From Achromobacter insolitus (lineage in GTDB: Bacteria; Pseudomonadota; Gammaproteobacteria; Burkholderiales; Burkholderiaceae_B): DNA of 64,000 nt. The stretch is from assembly GCF_002209555.1 (NCBI RefSeq), contig NZ_NJIF01000004.1, positions 248,001 through 312,000 on the forward strand, in the 5' to 3' direction. Below, piece after piece: positions 8,359-17,996 of this stretch. A model generated the notes under the pieces. The model ran no database searches and was not told the DNA's origin. It worked only from the letters and a program-made list of their open reading frames with translations. Position 1 is the stretch's first letter. Every line of letters starts with the position of its first letter. Position numbers and translations under genes: made by a program.

Positions 8359-9468
8359 ATGCCAAAACGGGCACTGATTACCGGCGTTACCGGCCAAGAC
8401 GGGGCCTATCTGGCGGAGTTTCTGCTGGCCAAGGGCTATGAGGTCCACGGCATCAAGCGGCGTGCTTCGCTGTTCAATACCGCGCGGATCGACCATCTTT
8501 ACCAGGATCCGCACGACCAGCCCCGCAATTTCGTGCTGCATCACGGCGATATGACCGACTCTTGCAGCCTGATCCGCATCGTGCAGTCGGTGCAGCCCGA
8601 CGAGATCTACAACCTGGCCGCACAAAGCCATGTCGGCGTCTCGTTCGAAGAGCCCGAATACACGGCCAACGCTGACGGCCTGGGAACCTTGCGCCTGCTG
8701 GAAGCCATCCGCATCCTGAAGCTGGAAAACAAGGCCCGTTTCTACCAAGCCTCCACCTCGGAGCTGTATGGCCTGGTGCAGGAAACGCCTCAAAAGGAAA
8801 CGACACCGTTCTATCCGCGCAGCCCGTATGCGGCAGCCAAGCTGTACGCCTACTGGATCAGCGTGAACTACCGCGAAGCCTACGGCATGTACGCCTGCAA
8901 CGGCATCCTGTTCAACCACGAATCGCCCAAGCGCGGCGAGACCTTCGTGACGCGCAAGATCACCCGCGGCCTGGCACGCATCGTACTCGGCCTGCAGGAG
9001 TGCCTGTACCTGGGCAACCTGTCCGCCCTGCGGGACTGGGGCCACGCCCGCGATTACGTCGAAATGCAGTGGCTGATGCTGCAGCAGGATACGCCGGAGG
9101 ACTATGTCATCGCGACCGGCATGCAGTACAGCGTGCGCGAATTCATCAATACCGCCGCCCGCGAGCTGGGCATCCTGCTGGCCTGGGAAGGCGAAGGCCT
9201 GGAAGAGACCGCCACCGTGCTGTTCTCCCCGGTGCACGACATCAAGCCGGGCCAGGTCATCGTCCGGGTGGACCCGCGCTACTTCCGTCCCACGGAAGTG
9301 GAGACCCTGCTGGGCGATCCGACCAAAGCCCGCGAAAAACTGGGATGGTCGCCCCGCACTTCCTTCGCGCAGCTGGTCAAGGAAATGGTGGAAAGCGATC
9401 TGCGAGATGCGCGGCGCGATGCCCTGGTCGAACAGAACGGCTACGAAATCTACGCCTACAAGGAGTAG
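8359..9468 (+). CDS. gmd: GDP-mannose 4,6-dehydratase
   Basis: Short-chain dehydrogenase/reductase that converts GDP-mannose to GDP-4-keto-6-deoxymannose, the first step to GDP-fucose or GDP-rhamnose. The 369-residue length is typical. The N-terminal Rossmann motif is [19 protein letters not shown]; the catalytic region has STSELYG and the YxxxK element in [15 protein letters not shown]. The RHAYG-equivalent nucleotide-binding part includes [20 protein letters not shown] at 8359 follows AAGGA. The next gene is the epimerase-reductase, so the end product is GDP-L-fucose. Confidence 0.96.
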   Translation: MPKRALITGVTGQDGAYLAEFLLAKGYEVHGIKRRASLFNTARIDHLYQDPHDQPRNFVLHHGDMTDSCSLIRIVQSVQPDEIYNLAAQSHVGVSFEEPEYTANADGLGTLRLLEAIRILKLENKARFYQASTSELYGLVQETPQKETTPFYPRSPYAAAKLYAYWISVNYREAYGMYACNGILFNHESPKRGETFVTRKITRGLARIVLGLQECLYLGNLSALRDWGHARDYVEMQWLMLQQDTPEDYVIATGMQYSVREFINTAARELGILLAWEGEGLEETATVLFSPVHDIKPGQVIVRVDPRYFRPTEVETLLGDPTKAREKLGWSPRTSFAQLVKEMVESDLRDARRDALVEQNGYEIYAYKE

Positions 9469-9474
9469 CACGAC

Positions 9475-10428
9475 ATGACGAACCTGGAGCAACGCGTCTT
9501 TGTCGCCGGCCATCGCGGCATGGTGGGCGCCGCGATCACGCGCGAATTGCAGCGCCGCGGCTACCGTAACGTGCTGACCCGAGGCCGGGAAGAGCTGGAC
9601 CTGGAGAACCAGAACCAGGTCAACCGCTTCTTCTCGACCACGCCGGTCGACGTGGTGTACCTGGCCGCGGCCAAGGTTGGCGGCATCCTGGCCAACCAGA
9701 CGCATCCGGTGGAGTTCCTGTACAAGAACCTGATGATCCAGTGCAACGTGATCCGCGCCGCGTATGCGGCCGGGGTGCGCAAACTGCTGTTTCTGGGTTC
9801 GTCATGCATTTACCCGCGCGAAGCCCCCCAGCCGATCCGCGAGGACGCCTTGCTGACGGGGCCGCTGGAAGCCACCAACGAGCCCTATGCCATCGCCAAG
9901 ATCGCGGGCTTGAAGCTGTGCGAGGCCTATCAGCGAGAGTTCGGCGCGCGCTTCATCTGCGCCATGCCGACCAATCTCTATGGCCAGCACGACAACTACG
10001 ACCTGCACAGCAGCCATGTGCTGCCCGCGCTGATCCGAAAATTCCACGAAGGCCGGGAAGCCGAACAGGAAAGCGTGACGATCTGGGGCACCGGAACGCC
10101 GCTGCGGGAATTCCTGTACGTGGACGACCTGGCCCAAGCCTGCGTCATGCTGATGGAACACCCGCAAGCCGAAGGCATCTACAACATCGGCGCCGGGCAG
10201 GACATCTCGATCGCCGAGCTGGCCAAACTCGTGGCCCGCGTGGTCGGCTACGAAGGCAGCATTGTCTACGACACGAGCAAGCCCGACGGCACGCCGCGCA
10301 AGCTGATGGACTCGGCGCGCGTGCAAGCGCTGGGCTGGAAACCGGAGACATCACTGACGCATGGCATCACGCTGGCTTACGGCCACTTCCTGCGTGAACG
10401 CACGCAACATGCGCTGCCCGTGGCCTGA
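9475..10428 (+). CDS. fcl: GDP-L-fucose synthase
   Basis: Bifunctional 3,5-epimerase/4-reductase (Fcl/WcaG) that turns GDP-4-keto-6-deoxymannose into GDP-L-fucose using NADPH. The 317-residue protein has the dinucleotide motif [14 protein letters not shown], the catalytic serine-cysteine region [11 protein letters not shown] and the YxxxK motif in [14 protein letters not shown]. It begins six bases after the gmd stop with AAGGAG just upstream, so the two genes are coupled. Presence of gmd plus fcl shows that the polymer of this locus very probably contains L-fucose. Confidence 0.95.
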   Translation: MTNLEQRVFVAGHRGMVGAAITRELQRRGYRNVLTRGREELDLENQNQVNRFFSTTPVDVVYLAAAKVGGILANQTHPVEFLYKNLMIQCNVIRAAYAAGVRKLLFLGSSCIYPREAPQPIREDALLTGPLEATNEPYAIAKIAGLKLCEAYQREFGARFICAMPTNLYGQHDNYDLHSSHVLPALIRKFHEGREAEQESVTIWGTGTPLREFLYVDDLAQACVMLMEHPQAEGIYNIGAGQDISIAELAKLVARVVGYEGSIVYDTSKPDGTPRKLMDSARVQALGWKPETSLTHGITLAYGHFLRERTQHALPVA

Positions 10429-10466
10429 CGGCCTCGCCAGAACCTTCATGTCGACAGGCCTCACCC

Positions 10467-11783
10467 ATGCTCGGATTCCTCAGGAAACACATCGCCGGCA
10501 ATGCCTCCTTCTGGGGGCTGGTGGAGTATGGCATCGGCCCGGTCGCGGCGCTGGTGGCCCTGCCGATCCTGTTCCGGCAGCTGGGGACCGTGGGCTTCGG
10601 CCAGTATTCCATGATCATCGCGTTGGCCGGGTTCGGCAATGCCGCCAATCTTGGCGCGGCCGTGACGGCCACCAAACTGGTGTCCGAACGCATGCACGAG
10701 CCGGGCGGGGCCTATCGCGCAGCGGGCGTGAGCATGTCCCTGATCGGCTGCGCGCTGGCGGTCGTGACTTTGGCCGCGGTGCTGCTGTGGGGAGTCGTGG
10801 GCCTGGGATGGCCCGAGGCCACCTTTGGCGGCGTGGCGGTGACGATGCTGGCCATGCCCGCGCTGGCTATCTACCTTACCCAGCAATATGACCAGCTTTT
10901 CTCCGGCTGCCTGAAGGGACGCGAAGACTTTCGCGCCACGGCCCTGTGCGAAGTCTTCAGCCGGACCGGCACCATGGGCCTGGCCTGCGCTGCGGCCTGG
11001 ATGACGGCATCGCCCACCTGGACGGGCCTGGCGCAAGCGCTGGGGCTGCTGGTGGCGGGTAGCGTGAAGATGCGCGTATTCGCCCGCACGTATGGCCGCA
11101 TCGTGGTGCGCCCGGTGCGCGACCGCGCCGCCATGATGGACGCCTTCAGATTCTCGCGCTGGTCGTGGCTCAACAGCTTGAGCGCCCTGGCCTTCGGGTC
11201 GGTGGACCGGGTGCTGGTCGGCAGCCTCATGGGGCCGGCGGCGCTCGCGATCTACACGGTCGGCGTGCAGGTCGGACAGATCATCCATACCGCGTCGGTC
11301 GCCATCTTCCAGAAGGCCATGCCGCGCGTCACCCGCCTGTCGGTCTCACCGCCCTATCCCGGCGCGGTGGAACGCGAGATCCGCCGCATGATGCTGTGGA
11401 ACCTGGCGCTGTCGGCCAGCGCCACGCTGGCGGTGCTGGCGGTCAGCCATCCTCTTCTGAACCTGCTGCTCGGAGACAACGTCGCCACCGGCCATCTGGG
11501 AACGTTCCAGTTGCTCATCGTGGCCTCCGGGCTGCTGTCGCTGAACGCCGCCGCGCACTTTTCGCTGCTCGGGCTCGGAAACTCGCGCGCCGTCGCCATC
11601 CTGAACGGCCTGGGCGGGCTGGCGATGCTGTGCGTCATGGCGGGACTGGTACACGCGGCGGGCGAACACGCCGCGGCATGGGGCCGCATGGCCTACGCGG
11701 CGATCACGCTGGCCGGCGTGGCTCTCGCCATCCGTCAATCCCGCCCAGACTTTCCGGGCGCGTTGCCTGCGGCCACCCGTTAA
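10467..11783 (+). CDS. wzx: polysaccharide repeat-unit flippase (Wzx-like)
   Basis: Multi-pass inner-membrane protein of the MOP/oligosaccharide flippase superfamily, expected to move undecaprenyl-diphosphate-linked repeat units to the periplasmic face. The 438-residue protein is almost entirely hydrophobic helices, roughly twelve, with the family-like N-terminus (NASFWGLVEYGIGPVAALVALPILFR split over two helices) and an internal YTVGVQVGQI segment. It lies between the sugar-nucleotide genes and the glycosyltransferases, where Wzx is usual. The ribosome site before ATG 10467 is weak. The family is inferred from hydrophobicity and context. Confidence 0.82.
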   Translation: MLGFLRKHIAGNASFWGLVEYGIGPVAALVALPILFRQLGTVGFGQYSMIIALAGFGNAANLGAAVTATKLVSERMHEPGGAYRAAGVSMSLIGCALAVVTLAAVLLWGVVGLGWPEATFGGVAVTMLAMPALAIYLTQQYDQLFSGCLKGREDFRATALCEVFSRTGTMGLACAAAWMTASPTWTGLAQALGLLVAGSVKMRVFARTYGRIVVRPVRDRAAMMDAFRFSRWSWLNSLSALAFGSVDRVLVGSLMGPAALAIYTVGVQVGQIIHTASVAIFQKAMPRVTRLSVSPPYPGAVEREIRRMMLWNLALSASATLAVLAVSHPLLNLLLGDNVATGHLGTFQLLIVASGLLSLNAAAHFSLLGLGNSRAVAILNGLGGLAMLCVMAGLVHAAGEHAAAWGRMAYAAITLAGVALAIRQSRPDFPGALPAATR

Positions 11784-11803
11784 TTCACATGCTGAGGTCC
11801 TAC

Positions 11804-12706
11804 ATGCGCAAGCGTCATAACGATTATTCACGGCAGCTCATCGACTTTGTCCGCGAGTTGCGGCCGCCGGCGCCCATCGCGGGCAGCCTGTTGCCGAAAG
11901 TGACCATCGTGACCCCTTCGTTCAATCAGGCCCGCTTCCTGGAACGCACCATTCTGTCCGTGCTGAACCAAGGCTATCCGCGACTGGAATACATCATCAT
12001 CGACGGCGGCTCCACCGACGGCAGCGTGGACATCATCCGCAAGTACGAACGCTACCTGACGTACTGGGAGAGCACGCCGGACCGCGGCCAGTCGCATGCG
12101 ATCAATAAGGGCTTCGAACGCGCCACGGGCGACTATGTGGGCTGGCAGAACTCCGATGACCTGTACTTCCCCGGCGCTCTGCGCAAGCTGGGCGCGGCCG
12201 CCTCCAAGGGGCGCGCGCCTATCGTCAGCGGCAACCTCTTCGTGGCGGACGCGGACAACAACATCTTCCGCAAGATCCATTACACGCCCGTCAACCGCGG
12301 CACGCTCACGGTCGTCAAGGCGTCCATCCCGAACCAGTCCGCCATCTTCCGCCGGGACCTGCTGCAAAAGTACGGGCTCTTGCAGGAAAGCATGCGCTAT
12401 TGCATGGACCTGGAGCTGTGGAGCCGGCTGCTGCGCGAGGGCAAGAACCTGATCGTGCCGGACGCCATGGGCGTTTACACCGCCCACGACGAAACCAAGA
12501 CGGCGCTGATGCAGGACGTGCTGCTGGAAGAGCGCGAGCAGATCGTCACGCGCATCCGCCGCACGGAACCCGGCCTGGGCAAGCTGTTCGAGCTTTCCTG
12601 CCGGGCTTCCAAGGTGGCCGCGCATGCGCGCCAGGGCGACCTGTCCTATCTGTTCGAGAAGCTGACCACCAAGATCTTCGGACGCGACGACTGGGCTGCG
12701 CATTAG
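11804..12706 (+). CDS. glycosyltransferase family 2
   Basis: Cytoplasmic or membrane-associated GT-A fold transferase expected to add one sugar to the lipid-linked repeat unit. The 300-residue protein shows the GT2 nucleotide-binding start KVTIVTPSFNQARFLERTI, the IIIDGGSTDGS motif and the acceptor/metal region GDYVGWQNSDDLY, where NSDD replaces the usual DxD. The ATG at 11804 has GAGG seven bases upstream and is preferred to an ATG fifteen bases earlier. Donor and acceptor cannot be told from sequence. Confidence 0.85.
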   Translation: MRKRHNDYSRQLIDFVRELRPPAPIAGSLLPKVTIVTPSFNQARFLERTILSVLNQGYPRLEYIIIDGGSTDGSVDIIRKYERYLTYWESTPDRGQSHAINKGFERATGDYVGWQNSDDLYFPGALRKLGAAASKGRAPIVSGNLFVADADNNIFRKIHYTPVNRGTLTVVKASIPNQSAIFRRDLLQKYGLLQESMRYCMDLELWSRLLREGKNLIVPDAMGVYTAHDETKTALMQDVLLEEREQIVTRIRRTEPGLGKLFELSCRASKVAAHARQGDLSYLFEKLTTKIFGRDDWAAH

Positions 12707-12735
12707 CCCTACAGCCCACACCGAGAAGAGCCGCA

Positions 12736-14031
12736 ATGACTACGCACCGCCGCCTTTCGACCCTGCATCTGCTGGGCCTGTTTGCCTTCACGGCGCTTGC
12801 CCTGAACGACGACCGCTTTGTCCTGGGCGTGGGCAGCTTCAAGCTGTCGCCCTTCGATTTCCTGTTCGTCGCGATGCTGGTGGTCAAGGCGTTGCGGCTT
12901 GCGGATCCAGCGGCCTATGCCTTGCCCCGCGGCACGCTGGGCATGCTGCTGGGTATCCAGGCCCTGTCCGTGATCTACCTGGTCTTGGTCTCGCTGCATC
13001 ACCCTGGCATCGAAACCGGCGACGTGGCGCGGGATCTGCGCATCGTCTTCTATTTCCTGTGCACGCCGTTTCTTTGCTACAAGGACATCGACAGCCCGGC
13101 CGCCTATGCCGTGCTGCAGAAGTACATCGTGGCCGCCTGCCTTGCCGTCGCCACGCTGATGCTGGCGGAACAGCTGCAGGGATTCAGCGTGTCCAACCCG
13201 CTGCGCAACGTGCGGTTGGGTGTCTGGGCCATCCCGCTTGGCGTGGTGTCGCTGCTGTACTTCCGGCGCACGCTCAATGTCACCGGGCCCAAGGCCTACG
13301 CGCTGACGGTCTACATGCTGCTGGCGCTGGTCTTTTCGCTTAACCGCAGCCAGTACCTGCAGCTTGCGGTCTCGGTCTTCATCGCCGTGCTGCTGGGCGC
13401 CGGCCCCGAAATCCGCCGGCGCGCCGTGCTGATCTTCGCGCCGGCAGCGGTGGCCGGGGTGCTGGTCTTTGCGAGCATCGGCTACCTGGACGTGCTGACG
13501 AACCGCATTTTCAGCGTGGAGCGCCTGGACGAAGACTCCAGCTACGGCGCGCGCATCCAGGAAATGCAAGGGCAGATGGACTTCTTCGCGGAAAGCCCCG
13601 TGTTCGGCAAGGGCGCGGGCTTTCGCAGCTGGGTCATGGGCGAAAACGGTTTCGAGCTGAGCACCTTCGCCCATAACTCCTGGGCCTTTTACCTGATGAA
13701 GTTCGGCGTGGTGGGCACCATCATGATCATGCTGCCGCCGCTGCTCATCCTGTTGCTGACGCTGCTCAGGCGATACGCCCACCCCGGGCTGGAGTTGCAC
13801 CGGCGCTATCTGCTGGCTACCGTCCCCATCTACATCTTCATCGATTCGCTTTCCGGCGGCCTGGCCTACGCGCCCAAGACCGCCTTCACCGGGTTCCTGC
13901 TGTGCTATTGCCTGTCGCTGATGCGCAATGCCCAGATCATGCCCGTGCCCGAACAAAGAACGACATCCGCCCCCAGCCACCGCCCGGACGTTGCGCGCCG
14001 GACGCCAACTAGAGTGATCCCACATGCCTGA
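12736..14031 (+). CDS. wzy: O-antigen polymerase/ligase-like membrane protein (Wzy-like)
   Basis: Polytopic inner-membrane protein of 431 residues with about ten to twelve hydrophobic helices. A large periplasmic loop contains YGARIQEMQGQMDFF and GKGAGF, and the FAHNSWAFYLMKFGVVG segment resembles the conserved region of the Wzy/WaaL family. In this context it is expected to polymerise repeat units at the periplasmic face. A hydrophilic, proline- and arginine-rich tail of about 35 residues ends the protein. Its stop overlaps the start of the next glycosyltransferase by eight bases. A ligase role is possible but less likely in a Wza/Wzc locus. Confidence 0.75.
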   Translation: MTTHRRLSTLHLLGLFAFTALALNDDRFVLGVGSFKLSPFDFLFVAMLVVKALRLADPAAYALPRGTLGMLLGIQALSVIYLVLVSLHHPGIETGDVARDLRIVFYFLCTPFLCYKDIDSPAAYAVLQKYIVAACLAVATLMLAEQLQGFSVSNPLRNVRLGVWAIPLGVVSLLYFRRTLNVTGPKAYALTVYMLLALVFSLNRSQYLQLAVSVFIAVLLGAGPEIRRRAVLIFAPAAVAGVLVFASIGYLDVLTNRIFSVERLDEDSSYGARIQEMQGQMDFFAESPVFGKGAGFRSWVMGENGFELSTFAHNSWAFYLMKFGVVGTIMIMLPPLLILLLTLLRRYAHPGLELHRRYLLATVPIYIFIDSLSGGLAYAPKTAFTGFLLCYCLSLMRNAQIMPVPEQRTTSAPSHRPDVARRTPTRVIPHA

Positions 14032-15154
14032 TGTCTTGTTTGTCGCGCCGGACCTGCACGGCGGCGTAGGAAGATGTGTCGCCTTCATCGTGGATGCCTT
14101 ACCGGAACAAGGGGTCGATTCCGCCTTGTTCCTGCTGCGCTCGCGCATCCGCGAGTATCCCGTCTCCAACCCTAAGGTGACCCGAGCCCTGCCAGTCAAT
14201 GAATCTCCCGCGGCGCTGCGGCTGATGTTGCCGCTGGCCTTCTTCCGGCTGCTTCAGCAGATCCGGCGGGACAAGCCCGCCATCGTCTGCTCGCATGGCC
14301 TCTTGTGCAACATGCTGGTCATCGTGGCCAAGAAGCTGCTGCGCGGCAAGTTCCGCACGGTGGCCTTCGAACACAGCAGCCCCGCCATCCATTACGGGGC
14401 TTCGCGCATGCGCCGCCTGAAATGCTGGCTGGTCAGCCAGACCTATCGCCGCCACGATGCGGTCGTCGGCGTATCGCGCGGCGTCAAGGAGGACCTGGTC
14501 AGCATGTTCCCGCCGCTGCGCGGCAAGGTCCACACCATCTATAACGGCGTGCCGCTGGACAATGTCCGCGCGCAGGGCGGCCGCGGCGAGAGCGAGCCCG
14601 CGCAACCCGCGCCCTACCATGTGGTGGCGGTGGGGCGCCTGGAAGCCGTGAAGGACTACGCCACGCTGATCGATGCCGCCGCGCTGCTGGATGACCCCGG
14701 CATCCGCTTCACCATCCTGGGCGAGGGATCCGAGCACGACGCCTTGCAAAAGCGCATCAATGAAAATGCCTCCCGCACCTCGGTCACGTTGGCGGGCCAT
14801 ATCGACAATCCGTTCCCGGTGATTGCGGGCGCCGGCGCATTCGCGCTGACCTCCCTGCGCGAGAGCTTCGGCAACGTGCTGGTGGAAGCGCTGTGCCTGG
14901 GCGTCCCGGTGATCTCCACCGACTGTCCGCATGGCCCCGCCGAAATCCTGGACTCCGGACGCTACGGCCTGTTGGTTCCCGTGGGCGACGCCGCCGCGCT
15001 GGCCGAGGCGGTGCGACGCCTGGCCTATGACGCGGAGATGCGCCAGCGCTTCGCGGCGCAGGGCCCCGAAAGGGCCGACGCCTTCTCCCTGGAAAGGCAC
15101 TGCCGCAACGTCATCGCCCTCTTCCGCCCGCTGATGCAGCGCGGCACGCCCTGA
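14024..15154 (+). CDS. glycosyltransferase family 4
   Basis: GT-B fold glycosyltransferase of 376 residues. The N-terminal acceptor domain starts FVAPDLHGGVGRCVAFIVD with the glycine-rich loop of the family. The C-terminal donor domain has VVAVGRLEAVKDYATLIDAA, FTILGEGSEHDAL and the EX7E-type motif in LRESFGNVLVEALCLGVP followed by ISTDCPHGPAEIL. It overlaps the wzy-like gene by eight bases and precedes the WaaE-like GT2 by thirteen bases, so it is inside one operon. The sugar it transfers is not evident. Confidence 0.88.
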   Translation: MPDVLFVAPDLHGGVGRCVAFIVDALPEQGVDSALFLLRSRIREYPVSNPKVTRALPVNESPAALRLMLPLAFFRLLQQIRRDKPAIVCSHGLLCNMLVIVAKKLLRGKFRTVAFEHSSPAIHYGASRMRRLKCWLVSQTYRRHDAVVGVSRGVKEDLVSMFPPLRGKVHTIYNGVPLDNVRAQGGRGESEPAQPAPYHVVAVGRLEAVKDYATLIDAAALLDDPGIRFTILGEGSEHDALQKRINENASRTSVTLAGHIDNPFPVIAGAGAFALTSLRESFGNVLVEALCLGVPVISTDCPHGPAEILDSGRYGLLVPVGDAAALAEAVRRLAYDAEMRQRFAAQGPERADAFSLERHCRNVIALFRPLMQRGTP

Positions 15155-15167
15155 ACAGGACAGCATC

Positions 15168-16055
15168 ATGCAGAAGATACCGGTATCGGTCGTCGTCATG
15201 ACGAAGAACGAAGAACGCAACATCAACAAGTGCCTGAAGGCGCTGGCCGAATTCGACGAAGTGTTCGTGGTGGACTCCAACAGCACCGACGCAACCTGCG
15301 CAATGGCGACGGCGCTGGGCGCCAAGGTCTCGAACTTCCAATGGAACGGCAAGTATCCAAAGAAGAAGCAGTGGTGCCTGGAACAGCTGCCGTTCTCGCA
15401 TCCCGTGGTGCTGTACGTGGACGCGGACGAAGAGATGACGCCTGCGTTGGCCGACGAGATACGCCAGGTCCTGCCGCGCTTTGCCGCCGGCGCGGGCGGC
15501 GCCTTCGTGCCTTTCGACTATGTTTTTTGCGGCAAGAAACTCGAACATGGACACCGCGTCTACAAGCTGGCCCTGCTGGCCCGCGACCGTTCGCGCTTCC
15601 TGGACTATGACGACCTGGACGTGGCGCACATGTGGGAAGTGGAAGGGCACTATCAGCCGCAGGTGGAAGGCGAAACCTTTGCCCTGCGCCAGCGCATGGT
15701 GCACAACGATCACGACTCCTTGTTCCATTACTTCGACAAGCACAACCGCTATTCCGACTGGGAAGCAAACCTGCGCACGAAAGGGCTGATGAACGATCCG
15801 CGCGAGGCGAACGTCGGCGCGCGCGCCCTGCTCAAGCGCCTGTTCCAGGCCATGCCGTTCAAGGCGCCCATCTCGTTCCTGCATTCCTACGTCTTGCGCC
15901 TGGGCTTCCTGGATGGCAAGGCCGGTTATGACTATGCGGTGGCGCGCGCCATGTATTACTGGCAGATCCGCATCAAGACCGAGGAACTCCAGAAGGCGCG
16001 GCAGGCCAGCGCCACCGCGGCGCGGGACGATGCCGTGGCAGGAGCTGCGAAATGA
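15168..16055 (+). CDS. glycosyltransferase family 2 (WaaE/KdtX-like)
   Basis: GT-A fold transferase of 295 residues. The N-terminus VSVVVMTKNEERNINKCLKAL and the motifs VVDSNSTDAT and VLYVDADEEMT (DAD metal-binding motif) place it in the GT2 branch that includes LPS-core WaaE. The C-terminal part has FFDKHNRYSDWEANL-like text and aromatic, basic stretches suggesting membrane association. It overlaps the acetyltransferase gene by four bases (ATGA), a sign of translational coupling. Confidence 0.85.
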   Translation: MQKIPVSVVVMTKNEERNINKCLKALAEFDEVFVVDSNSTDATCAMATALGAKVSNFQWNGKYPKKKQWCLEQLPFSHPVVLYVDADEEMTPALADEIRQVLPRFAAGAGGAFVPFDYVFCGKKLEHGHRVYKLALLARDRSRFLDYDDLDVAHMWEVEGHYQPQVEGETFALRQRMVHNDHDSLFHYFDKHNRYSDWEANLRTKGLMNDPREANVGARALLKRLFQAMPFKAPISFLHSYVLRLGFLDGKAGYDYAVARAMYYWQIRIKTEELQKARQASATAARDDAVAGAAK

Positions 16056-16612
16056 GCGCCCTGCAGCGCCTGGACCGCTTTGCCCTCGCGCCTGGCCAGC
16101 GCGGCCGCTCTGCCCTGACCGTGCAGCTGTGGTGGACGGTGCAGGCCACGCTGTTCCGCTGGTCGCCGCAGGTGGCGTATGGCTTTCGCCGCTGGCTGCT
16201 GCGCTGCTTTGGCGCCCAGGTCGGACGCAAGGTGCTGATCCGGCCCACCGCCACCGTGACCTATCCGTGGAAAGTGCAGATCGGCGACTATGCCTGGATC
16301 GGGGACGAGGCAGTCATCTACAGCCTGGGGCCCATCCAGATCGGCGCCCATGCGGTGGTTTCGCAGCGCAGCTATCTGTGCGCCGCCGACCACGACGCCG
16401 GGCAGCCCGAATTTCCGTTGCGCGAGCGCGCAGTGCGCATCGAGGACGGCGCCTGGGTGGCGACGGATGTCTTCATCGGTCCCGGCGTGACCGTGGGACG
16501 CGAAGCCGTGATCGGCGCGCGCAGCTCGGTATTCCGCAACATGCCCCCCGCCATGGTGTGCCATGGCAACCCGTGCCGTCCGATCCGGCCGCGCCAGGCT
16601 GGCCCGGCATGA
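16052..16612 (+). CDS. wcaF: WcaF-like O-acetyltransferase (left-handed beta-helix)
   Basis: Hexapeptide-repeat acyltransferase of 186 residues, similar in layout to colanic acid acetyltransferase WcaF. A short N-terminal amphipathic region precedes hexapeptide turns from about residue 65 (VLIRPTATVTYPWKVQIGD), and the catalytic histidine region is SQRSYLCAADHD. The last turns are VFIGPGVTVGREAVIGARSS with the family ending GNPCRPIRPR. Predicted to decorate the repeat unit with acetyl groups from acetyl-CoA. It is coupled on both sides by four-base ATGA overlaps. Confidence 0.88.
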   Translation: MSALQRLDRFALAPGQRGRSALTVQLWWTVQATLFRWSPQVAYGFRRWLLRCFGAQVGRKVLIRPTATVTYPWKVQIGDYAWIGDEAVIYSLGPIQIGAHAVVSQRSYLCAADHDAGQPEFPLRERAVRIEDGAWVATDVFIGPGVTVGREAVIGARSSVFRNMPPAMVCHGNPCRPIRPRQAGPA

Positions 16613-17886
16613 AGATCCTCATCTATGGCATCAACTACGCGCCCGAACTCACCGGCATAGGCAAATACAGCGCCGAGCTGGCCGAATGGCTCGCCGCGCG
16701 CGGTCACGACGTCAGTGTGGTGACGGCTCCGCCCTATTACCCGCAATGGCAGGTGCACGAGGGCTACCGCGCCGGCCGCTATCGCAAGGAAACCCTGCGC
16801 GGTGTCACCGTGCGCCGCGCGCCCCTCTGGGTTCCCGAACGGCCGGGCGGCCTCAAGCGCCTGATCCATCTGGCCAGCTTCGCCCTGTCCAGCCTGCCCA
16901 CGCTGCTGCGCGCCGCCGCCGGGCGGCCGGATATCATCCTCGTCGTGGAGCCCGCCCTCTTCTGCGCGCCCGCCGCGTGGCTGACGGCGCGGCTTTGCGG
17001 CGCAAGCGCCTGGCTCCACATCCAGGACTACGAAGTCGACGCCGCCTTTGAGCTGGGACTGCTCAAGGGTGCCGGCCTGCGCGCCTTGGTACGCCGCGCC
17101 GAACGCTGGCTGATGCGCCGCTTCGACCGCGTCTCCACCATTTCCAACCGCATGCTGGACCTGGCGCTGGCCAAAGGCGTGGAGCCGGGATGCGCCGTGC
17201 TGCTGCCCAACTGGATAGACGTGGACGCGATCGCGCCGCAAGGCGGCAGCGGCCGCTACCGCGCGGAGCTTGGCATCCCCGATGACGCCATCGTCGCACT
17301 GTACTCGGGCAACATGGGCGGCAAGCAGGGCTTGCAGACCCTGGCCGACGTCGCCGCCAGGCTCAATCGCGAAACCCGCCTGTGGTTCCTGTTCTGCGGG
17401 CAAGGCCCTGAGCGCGCGCCGCTCGAAGAGCAATGCGCGGGATTGCCCCGTGTCGTCTTCCTGGACCTGCAGCCGGCCGAACGCCTGGGCGAACTTTTGA
17501 ACACCGCCGACATCCACCTGCTGCCCCAACGCGCTGGCGCCGCAGACCTGGTGATGCCATCCAAACTGACCGGCATGCTGGCCAGCGGCCGGCCGGTAGT
17601 GTGCGGCGCCGCGCCCGGCACCGAATTGGCGGGCGTCGTCGCGCGCTGCGGCCTGCTGACTCCGCCGGAAGACGGCGCCGCCATGGCCGAAGCCGTGCGC
17701 AAGCTCAGCTACAACGCCCAGATCCGCGAAACGCTGGGCGCCGCCGCGCGCCAGTATGCGCAAGCCCATCTGCACGTGGACAGCGTGCTGGCCGCAGCCG
17801 AACAGGAGTTCGAGGCGCTGATCTCGGCCAAGGGCAAACCCGCCGCTCGTCCAACCGAATCCGACGCGAATACCGGACCGCGATAG
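16609..17886 (+). CDS. wcaI: WcaI-like glycosyltransferase (GT4)
   Basis: Colanic-acid-type glycosyltransferase of 425 residues, a candidate fucosyltransferase in this fucose-making locus. The N-terminus ILIYGINYAPELTGIGKYS is characteristic of WcaI. Further marks are VVTAPPYYPQWQV, LLPNWIDVDAI, the donor-site VALYSGNMGGKQGLQ and MPSKLTGMLASGRPVV. The start ATG at 16609 overlaps the wcaF stop (ATGA). It is the last gene of the plus arm; a GC-rich inverted repeat follows before the convergent regulator gene. Confidence 0.88.
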   Translation: MKILIYGINYAPELTGIGKYSAELAEWLAARGHDVSVVTAPPYYPQWQVHEGYRAGRYRKETLRGVTVRRAPLWVPERPGGLKRLIHLASFALSSLPTLLRAAAGRPDIILVVEPALFCAPAAWLTARLCGASAWLHIQDYEVDAAFELGLLKGAGLRALVRRAERWLMRRFDRVSTISNRMLDLALAKGVEPGCAVLLPNWIDVDAIAPQGGSGRYRAELGIPDDAIVALYSGNMGGKQGLQTLADVAARLNRETRLWFLFCGQGPERAPLEEQCAGLPRVVFLDLQPAERLGELLNTADIHLLPQRAGAADLVMPSKLTGMLASGRPVVCGAAPGTELAGVVARCGLLTPPEDGAAMAEAVRKLSYNAQIRETLGAAARQYAQAHLHVDSVLAAAEQEFEALISAKGKPAARPTESDANTGPR

Positions 17887-17910
17887 CCCGCCATCCGCCT
17901 GCTGCGCCAA

Positions 17911-17936
17911 ATCCGCGGTCCGGCCGCGCCGCGGAT
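17911..17936. terminator. inverted repeat between convergent genes
   Basis: ATCCGCGG and CCGCGGAT form an eight-base stem with a ten-base loop, 25 bases past the wcaI stop and between two convergent transcripts. No uridine run follows, so it could be a transcript-end stabiliser rather than a complete intrinsic terminator. Confidence 0.4.
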
Positions 17937-17996
17937 CGCTTGCGCGAGCGCGATCGGAATCGGGGCGGCCTCCAGCCTGCCTCTGTCCCTTCCCCT

